In this document: in pieces, positions 11,948 to 23,987 of the stretch
Numbering within the stretch: position 1 is the stretch's first letter
Layout: every line of letters starts with the position of its first letter
Assembly: GCA_025449115.1 (NCBI GenBank)
Contig: JAHLKC010000011.1
Span: 248,001-312,000 of the forward strand
DNA length: 64,000 bases
DNA from: Chytridium lagenaria
Lineage: Eukaryota; Chytridiomycota; Chytridiomycetes; Chytridiales; Chytridiaceae
Reading direction: 5' to 3'
Translations under genes and position numbers: made by a program
The notes under the pieces: model-generated
Told to the model about the DNA's origin: nothing
The model's database searches: none
The model's input: the letters and a program-made list of their open reading frames with translations, nothing else

Positions 11948-13079
11948 TTATTGAATCACGAGTGCAGCGCTAGGAACTAGACCAAGCTCTTTCAAAGACT
12001 TAGTTTTCTCCTCTAACACCTTGCGCGGAAACGATTGAAGTAGCTTGAACGTCTGCGTTCCTGCGTGGGTAGCAGCAAAATCGTAGACGGTGCTGAGAGT
12101 ATCTGTGGCCTGGAAGGTATGAATTACGGTACCTCCAGCGGGTAATCTAAACTGAATGCGCGCTTCCTGATAGTCTTTGGTGGCCACGCCGCCGCCTGCT
12201 GAAGACGGAGTTGAAGGCTTAGGAGTATCATAAAGAGATTCGGTAGAGAGTCCTTGGCGAATGAGTTTGTCCTTTTCAAGCTAATGTAACTAATGAGTTC
12301 ATACATAAAGTGTCCTGGTAAAACCTTTGCAGCACGATCACGTTTGTCCTGCTCAATCTGCGCCTTAATCTTAGCACGTGCTGCCTTCTCTTCATCTTTC
12401 TCTCTGAGCTTGGCGTCAAGTGCCTTCTTCATTTCGGCTTCCTGTATCTTCTCCTTCACGGCTACAATTTCCTGACCAGTCTTCCTCCTGACTTTCTCTC
12501 GCATCTTCTCTTCTTCAATCTCCAATCTCTTCTTTTCTTCACGCTTTGCTGCCATTCGGACTTTAAGTTCTTCCAACTTTTTGTTTTTCTCCTCTTCCGT
12601 CAACGGCTTGATGACTGACGTCGACTCGGAAAAGTTAACATGCTGTGTCTTGACGGCATGCAATTCAGCCGCGGTAGCTGCCGTAAGTTAAACAACCATG
12701 CCATTGGAAGGACTCACCATCTCGCAACAGCCTTCCGCAATCGTCGCACTTCAGCGACTGAGCAGTAGCTTGCTCTGCAGTAATCTCGCCGTCATCCTCA
12801 GTCTTTCCTTCCTCGCCTGTGGAAGATCCTGCATTGTCCACATCCATAGCATCATCAGCGTCCTCAGCATGGGCAAACAACCTTCGAAGGGATTAGACGT
12901 AGGTTACAATGCTGCCCTACCAGTCCATAGCTGGTTGAAGTCCCGCATTTTTCGTGGCCTTCATAGCTCTGGCACTACAATATAAGCCTGGTCAATAGAC
13001 CCTTTACGCATGTAATTAATCCTTACACTTTTGCCTCTGAGAAGCCCATGCTGATGAGAACATCGTAATCCGAACCCAT
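11948..13079 (-). CDS. UBXN1/SAKS1-like UBA-UBX protein, p97/Cdc48 cofactor
   Basis: The start MGSDYDVLISMGFSEAKVAR, joined over an intron ending at 12990, opens a UBA domain that finishes with AMDWLFAHAEDADDAMDVD. A C2H2-like finger follows: KCDDCGRLLRD, then, over an intron, TAAELHAVKTQHVNF. Next is a basic coiled coil (EEKNKKLEELKVRMAAKREE and on). The C-terminal UBX domain runs from EARIQFRLPAGGTVIHTF to ELGLVPSAALVIQ. Order and spacing match animal UBXN1, which binds ubiquitin and Cdc48/p97. All joins keep frame with GT-AG introns, so I see no break here. Confidence 0.88.
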
Positions 13080-13856
13080 TTTGGATGAGACGTTGCGCGT
13101 CAACCAACTCAAAATTTTCAAACCCACTTTTGATGACAATAATAAGCATGCAAAAACCTCCTCCTAAAAAATACTGCTAAAAGATAGTTCGTGGTTTCCA
13201 AGCACTTTTTTTATTATTCTTAAGAACCATAAAGATGAAAACATCATGATAATAATAAAATATGCTTAAAATTGGGTTTAAGAATAGGAAACAACCTCAT
13301 GATTCATCAACGGCATTTTCAATATCTCTTACCTTTTCAGTGTGTAGCCAAAATGACGACGCTTGATTAGGCAATGCAACCAACCCGGTCGAGGCCTTAT
13401 TGGTTAAAAAAACCAGAGAAGAAAATAATATCATCAGAGTGTCCACTGAAAGGAAATAGTACAGAAGGCCCAAGATTCCACAAAAAAAAACGTTCCTGGC
13501 GACAGAGGGAGTTCGGGGACACAATTATTCATCTTCCTTCATTGCATGAGGTTCAGCTTATCTCGTAATTTCAATTGCACATGTATGGTGATCAAACCGG
13601 ACGCATTCTAGCGGTGTGAAATACGTAGAATGTTGATCAAATCTCGCCCCGGCATACGCATTCCAGCTGCGTGAACTGCGTGGAAGGATGTGCCCTAAAG
13701 TGCTGATGTCCCCATAACCTCCATCACATATTTTAAATAACTTCACATGAAATTTGTGTGTCTGCATATCTTGTACATAAGTAAAAAAATTTAGGTTTGT
13801 GTCTTTCTTTTTCTACACACTCACGACACCCACACATACTCTCGGCTAGTTTTTTA
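13080..13856. other. 777-bp divergent intergenic region
   Basis: It separates the UBXN1-like start from the membrane-protein start. There is no convincing coding signal; short ORFs on both strands look random. It holds two short palindromic elements at 13604-13687, listed separately. Confidence 0.6.
13604..13687. repeat. two related palindromic elements in a promoter
   Basis: Unit 1 has exact arms CATTCTA (13604-13610) and TAGAATG (13626-13632), itself flanked by GATCAA and TTGATC. Unit 2 has arms CATTCCA (13659-13665) and TGGAAGG (13681-13687). The units share spacer content (GTGTGAA/CGTGAAC), so they look like two diverged copies. They lie about 170-250 bp upstream of the membrane-protein gene. 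Confidence 0.6.
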
Positions 13857-15371
13857 ATGGAAGCGGATTCAAAGAGTAGCATGTTGAATTCAAAGGTTAA
13901 CCAAAACGACGTCTTTCCGGCTTCGTTGGACGATTCCGTCCCTGTACATGACATTCCGCTTAATGCGCCGTCGGCTGACCAATTCCTTGATGCCGTACAC
14001 AATGACTTTACGCCCTCACTGAACAAGAAAAAAGGTACAATCTCCAGCAAGTTTACGAAGCTCATGCGATTGATGATGCTAAATGGAACGTTTCTTTTAT
14101 TCAGCCAAGGCTTTTGGAAAGGTGGCTAAGCCAGCTTTAAAAGCTGTTGATGCATCTCCTGCCCCCGCTCCCACCTCCACACCTTCAATACAGCCAAATA
14201 CCGTTGCTCCTGCTCTTTCTGCTTCGGTGGCGCCTGTCGCAACCTTGATCGCTGAAGTCACGGCAACCAGTGCTTTAGTTGAGACTCTGATCCCATTATC
14301 CCTTGATGAGATTCAGGCAACCTCCACCACGCTTCCAACTACTACCTTCGTAGCTACTGCGATTGTCAAAGGTATTATCTATTGCTTAAATACTCTAACG
14401 CCTAATATTAGTTCCGATGGCAGATTCCGCCAAAGCTCTCGATGTTACCGCTGCCCAGCAGCTAAAGGATGCTGCCGAAGTTGATCGCTCGCTGAAAAGC
14501 GGCTTCTCTGACATGGTGCCTCCTCCGCTTCCTCCTCATTACCTTGACGGTTACGGTGTCGGTGAAGATGTTGATGCATGGAACTACGCAGACTTTGAAG
14601 ATTTGGAAAATGGTCCACTTCTCGAGGACACACATGCCCATGATGACGAAGCAGGCCCGAATGACGCTATTGCCCTTGACCTAGACGATGCCTTTTTAGC
14701 CCCTTTGCAAGACGACCTCAACATCCCGCTCCCTCAAAGTCTTCCAGAACGGCCTAAAAAGAAGCTTCACAAGGGAGAGAAGAAAGTTTCGAAAAAGCAT
14801 GAAAAGGCAAGCCCAACCTTTGACGAACCCTATGTTGAAAAGGCCCATCGTAAGCCTGCGCACAAGAAGAAGAAGGAAGAGAAGGCCGAGAGAAGACGGC
14901 AAAGAAAGGGGTTAAGACGTTTGATCCTGTTGGAAAGAATGCCGTCGCCAAAAACGACGCGCTCGCCTTTGCGGCAGAGTCTGCGACTGCTTCTATAGCC
15001 CCTGCTGTAGCCACCCAGTCTCCGAGTATCTCAGTGGACCCGAACAGCGTTACTCTTTCCAAGGAAACTATCTTCATCTCTGCCGGAGTTTTGGGTTTTG
15101 GAATTATTCTTATGCTTCTTCTTACTGTCTGCATCATGTGCTGTCGTGCTCGTAATCGGCACGCTCGAAAAATGGAGCAGCGCCGTTGGTTCGCCGAAGG
15201 CCTTGCTGCTGATGGTAAACGTCGCCCCCGTGTTTCTACCCCACTTCTAGGTCCTCTTTCATTGGAACACGGGGGAACACGAGCATGGATGAGAGAATTT
15301 ATCACGAATTGGATGATAATGAGGAGATCTTTGACGCGGAAGACCGTGAGCACCGGCTTACACATCAATGA
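13857..15371 (+). CDS. orphan single-pass membrane protein with acidic and Lys-rich regions
   Basis: I do not recognise this gene. After introns at about 14034-14104 and 14371-14410 it encodes about 450 residues. It has a polar N-terminus, an Ala/Pro/Thr-rich stretch (SPAPAPTSTPSIQPNT), an acidic segment (FEDLENGPLLEDTHAHDDEA), a Lys-rich block (KKLHKGEKKVSKKHEK), then one strong membrane helix (IFISAGVLGFGIILMLLLTV). The helix is followed by CIMCCRARNRHARK. Cysteines next to a basic patch suit palmitoylation and a cytosolic C-terminus. The tail is acidic (YHELDDNEEIFDAEDRE) and stops at 15369-15371. There is no N-terminal signal peptide. Two frame breaks are inferred, near 14893 and in the G5 run 15271-15275. 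A membrane-anchored adaptor is possible but unproven. Confidence 0.6.
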
Positions 15372-15543
15372 TTCATTCGACTATCTTCTCATCAATAAGC
15401 CCCAATAGCAAATCCTTTTATTTAGCATTTCATTCATCGTCGTCATCCTCAAATATTCAAATTCCCCATCGTCGTCAACTGCAGATATGTTAAAGCTTGC
15501 AACATGAAATCATTCTCACGAGAATTGGGATGAAACCTTTCCA

Positions 15544-17389
15544 TTAGTTGGGAAACCTTTTAAGTGTGAATAAACGTAAACTAGGAAAATAACTACTTAC
15601 CCTGGCTTGAACATTACTACCCACATCATTCTCTTCCAAAGTTAGGGAGTCGGGCTGTGCCATGTTGTCATCATCTTCGCCGTCTTGATTATCTTCCGCA
15701 TCTTGATCATCATCGTTGTCCAAAGGTATTTGATATCGCATTTCTTTTCCCTCGCGGCCTGACTGTTGAAAAATCTTGTTTCGAACAACCTCTCTCATAT
15801 GTAAAAGAAATTCTGTTTCAAACCAACCATCTTTGTCCTGCGAAAGGAAGGATTGAAAGAGGGAATGCGAATAATGTCAGTGAAGAATATCCATGCGAGA
15901 GCACAAAATAAAACTTTAAGCTTACGTCGGGCGATTTGCGTACACCCTTGCCACTCTGAATAATCATTGTCACGTCTGGGTCTGTAATATCACAAAGCTG
16001 CATAGAAGCTAACCCGCGCCATGTCTTTCCGTCAAATATGTGCGAAGTCTTCCTTCATAGTAGATGGCAATTAGCAATGAGTAAAGTATATAATAAATCA
16101 TAGGGCCTTACTGGTCTCCTGCATCCTGATCGCCATCTGGTTCTTCAATCTGTCTGTGAGACCTCATTCGACCTGTTAAGAGCTGGGAGGAATCTTCAAT
16201 GCCGATATGCCTTTTTCCTCGATTGACCGCTTGTGGCTTCTTTATAGAATGCATGTAAATGACCTGGTATAGACGCGCATCTCTATCACTTCTAGGATCA
16301 TATCCATATCGAATCCAAGAATCCTTCCATGGACCCCACATCATTGCATAAGCAACAAATGGAATAAGTTTCCTGAAATTATCGACATCTGCGCGAGGGA
16401 GATTATTGCAAAGCGCAAGACGTGTCCATACTGGCCGCTCTGCAAAAAGCTGACGCAGACGGACGAGGCTTTCTTCCGAAACGTTTCCTGAATTTCTGAT
16501 GACTTCCTCTGGAGGGCTTTCAGGTATAACTTTGTCGTCGCGGCCAACCTTATGGTGGATGAACTTTAACCTTTTCGATCCGGGAATAGCAAAAGCTCAG
16601 GTTTGCCAGACTTCTCCTGCAAGTTCAATCTGACGCTGGGATTTTTCTCGATAACTATTATTGTGGATATTAATGTATTTTGACATGAGGAATGCAGTAC
16701 CCATAATTGAGAGGCCATTCAACTCGAGAAAAAAGTGGCGGTGGGAAACTGCGAAATGCAGAGGGCTCACTGCTTTTTTCAGGATATTCAAAGTCATCAA
16801 TTGCGGGTACTTATGGTTATTTAGACTTAACATAATACCTTCGTGTTCTTACTATCATATTCGGCAATCTTTTTCCTTATCATTACCATAGGGTCCTCTA
16901 GGTTTGCAAGAACTTGAAAGTCGGCGACGGCTAAAAGTTGTAAGACCCAGATACATTATGGACAAAACCTCTAAAACGGCAGGTTTTGGTGACATCCCTA
17001 CAATCTCCGTTGATATCTTCGGGTCGGCCCCTGCGTCTGTCGAAACAGACTCACCTGCCTTCTTCTTTCTCCTCTTAGTGGTAACTTTAAGAAGAACATT
17101 GGCTGTATTAATGACGTCCCCAATATTGGGTGGCAGAATGGATCATCACGGTAGCGGAGCTCAATGTGCCCGAGGTCTTCTCCGAATGCCTTTAAAATGG
17201 CTTGTGAATGGTTGAAGGCTCTTATTGAGCTAGATTGGACATACCCTCTCAAGAGCTCCATTCCGCCCATGGATTTATGGCTGCCTCCGGATTGGAGGAC
17301 GCGCCTGGATATTCAATGACATGGAAATTCCAATTAGGCAGCGGAACTGAGGATGAGAGGTCATGCTCATCTTCGTGCTGATGCAACAT
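15544..17389 (-). CDS. TFC1: TFIIIC subunit Tfc1/GTF3C5 (tau95)
   Basis: The N-terminus reads HVIEYPGASSNPEAAI and GGMELLRGYV, followed by LRYRDDPFCHPI and NVLLKVTTKRRKK, the N-terminal block by which Tfc1 pairs with Tfc7. Then come ADFQVLANLEDPMV, PPPLFSRVEWPLNYGY, RLRQLFAERPVWTRLALC and GPWKDSWIRYGYDPRSD, the hallmark of the GTF3C5 DNA-binding part, and QLCDITDPDV. The C-terminus is acidic (DNDDDQDAEDNQDGEDDD). TFIIIC binds the A and B boxes of tRNA genes and recruits TFIIIB. Frame breaks occur at 17274-17276 (A run on the gene strand), near 17119, and near 16940. The stop is at 15544 after a 44-nt intron. The start lies 22 nt from the end of the next gene. Confidence 0.88.
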
Positions 17390-17411
17390 TTTTTTTTTGA
17401 ATTTGCTTCAA

Positions 17412-19967
17412 TTACAAATATACATTGTCATGATGTTGAAGTACTGGAGCAGACTCTGGCACAACGGTCTTCGGCAATTTTCGGTCTCTGTCCACAGGTT
17501 AAATGACGCGCAATTATACTTGGAAATCTTACCCGTCATGTTGAGGGCAATAGCACATGAGATCAGCAGTTAAAAGTATATCATTGTAGTTGGCGCACGT
17601 CACATGGTAAGCTTTCACGCATTTACCCTTAAAAGAATAAGAATAAGAGGAGATATCAAGCGAACCTTATAGCATTGAATGCAGGCTCCAAGATCTCTGG
17701 CCCTTCTCTTTATATAATGGCTTGCAAAACATACATTTCTATAAAAGTTAGAAGGAATCGTAGATAATCCTAACCAATGCCCAGCGGCCTTTCGGAATAT
17801 TCTCGATTCAGCCACAATGTCAGCATCCTTCTCAGCATTATACGTTACAGTAGTTTCTACGTCCGTCAAATAAATAAGACTTTTCCTGCTGCTTACCTGG
17901 TACATATAAAGCGCAGATTCTATGTGCCCAAACTCCCTGTGTATCTGACTCCAAAAAGATCATCTTGACTGTCGCTCGGACAAAGAACGCACTGAGTTGA
18001 TTAAATTTTGATTGTAGTAAAAAAGAAAACACAAAAAAAAACCTTGTTAAACGGCTTTTGGGGTTTGCGGCGTTCCGGGGTGGTGTGATGGGAATAGAAT
18101 AGAAAAGAGCACTGACATCCAACATCACACTGTCTTTACTGCATCTACAATATTGTGCCTTTTTGCCTAGCTCAATCCAGCTCTCCAAAGCAAAATTGAC
18201 CGACTCCGCACAGTTGAACCCCAGATTAAGCCGAATGATACCCTTATCATCATTAGAAAAAAGGCGTTATTTTCAGCTACCAAAGGGGAACGTGATCACA
18301 AACTATCGACATTAGATGTAAATTATTCAATTTTTTACCTCTCCTGCATATTGCACCAATCTATTGACAGGGATAGAGTTGCTGGCAAGTGCTCCAGGTG
18401 ACATGACATAGGTTTTGTGGCGAAGAAACTCAGGGCATTTTTCATTCGAGAAAACCGCTGAAATCATCAGGAAAAATCACTATAACAATCTCACATTTGG
18501 CAAACTGCTCAAATCTCCCTTTATGAGCTGTTGGCACCACATACCATTGCTTAGGAGCCTAAAACTAAATCAAAACTAGCATAGTTTACAGTATACCCCA
18601 AAATGAATGTAACTTGAATTTTGGTTAATGTAATTAATAGAGAATAAAGGGCTTACTTTATGGAATAAAGATCCTAAGAGCAGTATTTTTTGGTTAAAGA
18701 AAAATCAGATTCGAGAGGAATAGAACTAAAATAATAGGAATCTAAGAATACCATGTCTTCCACATGCCAGGCAAAGGATGCTTTCCACATTCCAAAGTAT
18801 AAGTAGGGTCTAAGATAGTTATAGTTAACGCAATGCAGAACTCTATACGTACTTGTTGACACCTGGAAGGTTGGCATCTAAACGGCTCAAAACATTATCT
18901 AAACGATTCAAATTCCAGCTATCATCAAAGGCATCTCCAAATAAGGTCCCTAATAAATCCGCCCGTAAATGGGAGCCTTACGATTCATTACTCGGGTTTC
19001 GCCAAAGAAACTTACGACATAGGTGATATTTTCCAATAGAATCGCTCAACTTCTTTGCAATAATCCAAAGAGAATCCAGATGAAAGTTTCCGGATGTCAA
19101 AGTTCAAATCCTCTCCCTCTGGATTAAAGCGTTTCCTTTTTCTTGGCTGCTTCACTTGTTCTTCATGGCATTCTTCAGGGAAACCTTCAGAATCAGGCGC
19201 CTCTTCTTCCAACTTTGGTATTAAATCTTTCGTTGCAAAACTATTCTCCTTTTCGCCCTGGTTTTTCATTTCGTCAAATACACCTTAGCATATTCAGCAT
19301 CAATTTCACAATAATTGTCAATACTTATTGGTGATGGAGTGTCAAGCACGACGCCTCCTTTGCTATCTGTCATTGTCTCAGCATCCAAATCCACGTCCTC
19401 TTCCTGATCGCATTCCATATTTACAGAATCGTCGACGGTGTCCTTAAATACTGCAGATGCGTATTCTTTTGGGTCGTCCGACAGTTGATATGCATGAGTT
19501 GGCTGCGGTCGACTTCGCTTTCGTTTCGGTGGAATATTAACGTGGCTTGCTCTGCCTTCACTGTCGAATATGGGAGGGCGGTGTTGCGACGATTCGGCCA
19601 AATCAAACCAGTTTTGAACTATTGATGAAGGAAATCCAGAATCAAAAGACAGTTAAAATCACTATCACAAACCTGTGTAAACCCTTCTGTTTTCCACATT
19701 TACTTGCCGATACATTCCAGGCGGCAATCCGCCACCTTTAATCTCCTGAGTAATCGCACTTCTAATCTGAATCTTGCGCAAGGCAGGAGTAATGTCCGGC
19801 ACTCTGTCTCTCCACTCTTTCGGAGGAATAATCTTAACTATCCCTGAGACCCGTCCATATGGCTCCACAGCATTCATGTACGCCGAAAAGTTCTTAAACT
19901 CTTTGTAGGTTGGCGTAAACACCGGGACGCCATTCTCCTCGAAGTAGTAAGCTGGCTCAACTTGCAT
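17412..19967 (-). CDS. KDM4/JMJD2-type histone lysine demethylase (JmjN-JmjC-ePHD)
   Basis: The start MQVEPAYYFEENGVPVFTPT leads into the JmjN domain (EFKNFSAYMNAVEPYGRVSG). A basic and acidic linker is followed by JmjC: YLYFGMWKASFAWHVEDM supplies the His-x-Glu iron ligands, then HFGAPKQWYVVPTAHKGRFE, CPEFLRHKTYVMSP, and FNCAESVNFALESWIELG. CRCSKD matches the family's zinc site. The extended PHD follows with CVLCPSDSQDD, GVWAHRICALYVPG, CMFCKPLYKEKGQR, GACIQCYKGKC and AYHVTCANY. Such enzymes remove methyl groups from H3K9/H3K36. No Tudor domain and no first PHD finger are seen. Frame breaks are at 18226-18232 (two lost bases at the HSGFN ligand motif) and 17953-17957. The end is uncertain: a stop at 17529, or at 17412 after a 45-nt GT-AG intron. 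Confidence 0.88.
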
Positions 19968-20385
19968 TGATGATGGTGTGACTGCCCCAAAAAACAAATT
20001 GAAGATGCAGCAAAGCAGCAGACAACACCAGACAACCCTTTCTTGCTTTATTATTCTGAAAAGATTGGACCATATATCATCTTTACAGCATTCGATAACT
20101 CATGACCCATTCATATATCAATCAACCAATAACCCCTGAGACAGCTATTTTTTTATTGACGTTCTTTATCTTTTTTCGTGACAGAAATAAGCCATATTCT
20201 ACATATCTCTTATGAGAATCGATGGAGAGGTCAGCTTCCAGGGTCACATAGATACCTCATCCACATATGTCTTGGAGAATCCTTGCATGCTACTGCTGAA
20301 AATTTTCATAGCTCTTCTCTAACTTAAGAGATCGAGCCAAAAAAAAAAAGTTGAACAGCTTGAGGAAGAGCCTCCGGCCATCACC
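19968..20385. other. divergent intergenic region between KDM4 and PKA
   Basis: It is 418 bp long with no coding signal. An A-run of about 11 nt sits at 20339-20349, near the PKA start. I recognise no specific regulatory site. Confidence 0.6.
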
Positions 20386-21681
<1,296 letters not shown>

Positions 21682-21876
21682 TAGCCAAGGAGATCTGCAC
21701 ACAATCCTTATCAACCACCACAGCTGTTAATAACAACAATAGACATTATCTAAACAAAATTCGTTTTTATTATTTTTTCAAATATTTTACCTTTGGTTTA
21801 TTGATCTGTTTGGAGGTAGAATTGAATTGAAAACTGCGGATGCATGGAGCGAGAGATCCGATTTATTTTTGTACAA

Positions 21877-22669
21877 TTACTTTCCGCCTTTTGCAGACAA
21901 CAACCTTTTTCTTTCAAGTTCTAAAACCTTTTTCACTCGTGAGACACTCGCTGCGGTAGGTCCATGTACGTCATTTGCGGAATACGGTGCACGAATTTGG
22001 ACTTCATCCATGACGACTATTGTTGTCCCTGTCCAGCGCGTGGGTAACGTCTTGTCAAGAGCATAGAACAGTTCCTGTTATTCGAGAACATTGTGTTAAT
22101 CCATCTCGTTCGCGGCATTAGATATCATGTATCCACATATAACATTTAATTACAAAAATCAGCGAGTAGCAACATACCTGTGCGTCATCAGTCACTCCAA
22201 CACCAATCTTTGCAATTCTGTCAGCTTCGGCCTTAAGCACCGAATGCTCCCTTGCCAAAATCTTTTCGATAGGTACATGGTTGACGGGCAACAATGTACT
22301 GGGAGCAGTTGAAGAAAACTTCTTCCCACTGGTCCAAACATTCTCAGTTCCGTTGGCAGTTCCCTTTGACGTTGCGTTCTCCTCTGGTCCATTTCCGTCC
22401 TTTGCAGCGTCTCCAGTTGTTAAAAGCGTCACAACATCCTTGATCGAGCCGACTTTGATGATGTGGAAATCTGGACGGACCGAGGGTGATGGGGACGGCA
22501 AGGAAGAATCGGCAGCTGGTGGGGTAATGGGTTGGCTTTGAAGAACGAGGATTCCGAGGACAGGTTCGTAGGCAAAGACGAGGCCCTCTTTGACGTCGTC
22601 AGTGATGAGTGTGACGCGCACCCTGTAGCCTAAGATGGAGGAAGCCGCGCCCGCGCTAGCCATTGCCAT
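21877..22669 (-). CDS. LSM12: LSM12 homologue (Lsm plus anticodon-binding-like domain)
   Basis: The N-terminal Lsm-like part reads YRVRVTLITDDVKEGLVFAY and later IIKVGSIKDVVTLL. A Gly/Asn/Thr-rich linker leads to the AD domain: IEKILAREHSVLKAEADRI, GVGVTDDAQ|ELFYALDKTLP, then IVVMDEVQIRAPYSANDVHG, and a basic C-terminal helix ending LLSAKGGK. Human LSM12 binds RNA and Ataxin-2-type partners. One intron (about 22080-22175) joins DDAQ to ELFY in frame. The start ATG occupies 22667-22669 and overlaps the start ATG of the divergent gene; a second in-frame ATG is at 22663. Confidence 0.88.
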
Positions 22670-23810
22670 GGCTCGATGTTCGACGATGAAGAAGTTGGTC
22701 TCTCTCTTTACGGAGAAAAAAACTGAGTGTTTTGATTGGCTTCTTCCGTGTAACCTTCGTCCAAAGCAACGTTTGAAATCTTCTGTTACTTCTGTAGACG
22801 ATTCTTTACAACGTTCACAACATTATCATTCTCAAGCTGGACATGCTGGAATGAAGTTTCACGATGCGTCGGCGGATCATATCCCTCATGATGAGGAGGT
22901 GGCTCTTTTACGAACGGGTGTTCTCATGACAAGGAATGGGCATCCTCAAGGACCCCTTGAGAAGGTACTCCTCGTGAACCATCGAGAGACCTCGCGTCAG
23001 GCCACCGTATCAAAATGGGTGCCAATAAGGAAACGCCCTATTCCTATTCCTCACGGCGCCAAACCAGAGGACCCAAAGTCTTACGGTTTCGGTCTATTCT
23101 ACATCCCACCATTCGCTTCCGAGCCTTGCAAGTTTTTCAACACTGGCGAGGAAGACACTTCAATTCATCCACTCAACTATGATCCAGTTCATGAGGGTAT
23201 TCAACACATGGATGAGTTTGATAAGGAAAAGACGGCAGGAAATCGGTGGCTGTTGGGGAATTTGGCGTGCGGATCAATATCACGACTTCCTGAAGTTATA
23301 AAATTACCATGCGCGCGTCTACCTTCATTCAAACGTTCCATTCTCCGCCAAGATTTTGAATCTAGCTGTCAGAATGTTCTCTCACGCGATGAACCCAAAA
23401 TGACTTCTCCCAAATCCCCTGTTCGCATTAAAACCGCCAACCCAGCATCTATACCCTCCGAGCTCCTTGACCCATTCTACACCCTCCGCTTCAAAGAAAC
23501 AAACATTCTTTCGGAACCGCTACCACAGCATTCCTCCAAGAGTTCATCAAGCTTGCAACGGCTGACAAAATCTTGTCATAACGAAGGAGACATTGACGAC
23601 CTTGGCCGTCTGGCGGGACAATCTTTAAACCACAAGGAGACACTGGGAAGATGCACGAAACCAACTCTCCAATTTCCTCCACTGCCTTGCTCCGTTCCTC
23701 CGCAAAAACATCGGCCGCAAAAAGCTGAACGTTGGAGCTTATCTCGACCACCAGCTCCTTTGGCTTGGAAGAAGGAGGTAGAATGGGCCATGAAAGGCTA
23801 CACATATTAG
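22668..23810 (+). CDS. orphan ORF, 381 aa (391 aa from the upstream ATG)
   Basis: I do not recognise the product. It is one uninterrupted frame of over 1.1 kb, which is notable where most genes have introns and indels. ATG 22668 gives MARCSTMKKLVSLFTEKK; ATG 22635 would add 11 residues but lies inside the LSM12 coding region. The sequence is basic and rich in Pro, Ser and His, with a more ordered middle (YGFGLFYIPPFASEP, HPLNYDPVHEGIQHMDEF, GNRWLLGNLACGSI) and a C-terminus with aromatic-basic character (LAWKKEVEWAMKGY). There is no membrane helix or signal peptide. An antisense ORF of 117 codons overlaps its 3' end, so strand is not fully certain. Confidence 0.5.
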   Translation: MARCSTMKKLVSLFTEKKTECFDWLLPCNLRPKQRLKSSVTSVDDSLQRSQHYHSQAGHAGMKFHDASADHIPHDEEVALLRTGVLMTRNGHPQGPLEKVLLVNHRETSRQATVSKWVPIRKRPIPIPHGAKPEDPKSYGFGLFYIPPFASEPCKFFNTGEEDTSIHPLNYDPVHEGIQHMDEFDKEKTAGNRWLLGNLACGSISRLPEVIKLPCARLPSFKRSILRQDFESSCQNVLSRDEPKMTSPKSPVRIKTANPASIPSELLDPFYTLRFKETNILSEPLPQHSSKSSSSLQRLTKSCHNEGDIDDLGRLAGQSLNHKETLGRCTKPTLQFPPLPCSVPPQKHRPQKAERWSLSRPPAPLAWKKEVEWAMKGYTY

Positions 23811-23987
23811 CCATCCCGTCTACAGCGTCTTCCCCTTTTGCCATAATTATTTTCCTATTCTACTCTATTTCTTGTAAGAACAACATTGTCATAACCATGA
23901 AGACAGCATATATCTATTTACAAATGCAATTTAATGAACAAATGAATATCATAACAGAAACCCTTATCCGCGACAGTTAAAACTCTT

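Noticed and set aside
14754..15368. 204-codon minus-strand ORF over the membrane-protein gene
   Set aside because: The plus strand has a clean membrane helix and coherent acidic tail; the minus frame is a composition shadow.
23491..23844. 117-codon minus-strand ORF overlapping the orphan ORF
   Set aside because: It has no recognisable domain and lies opposite a longer frame; kept only as a strand caveat.
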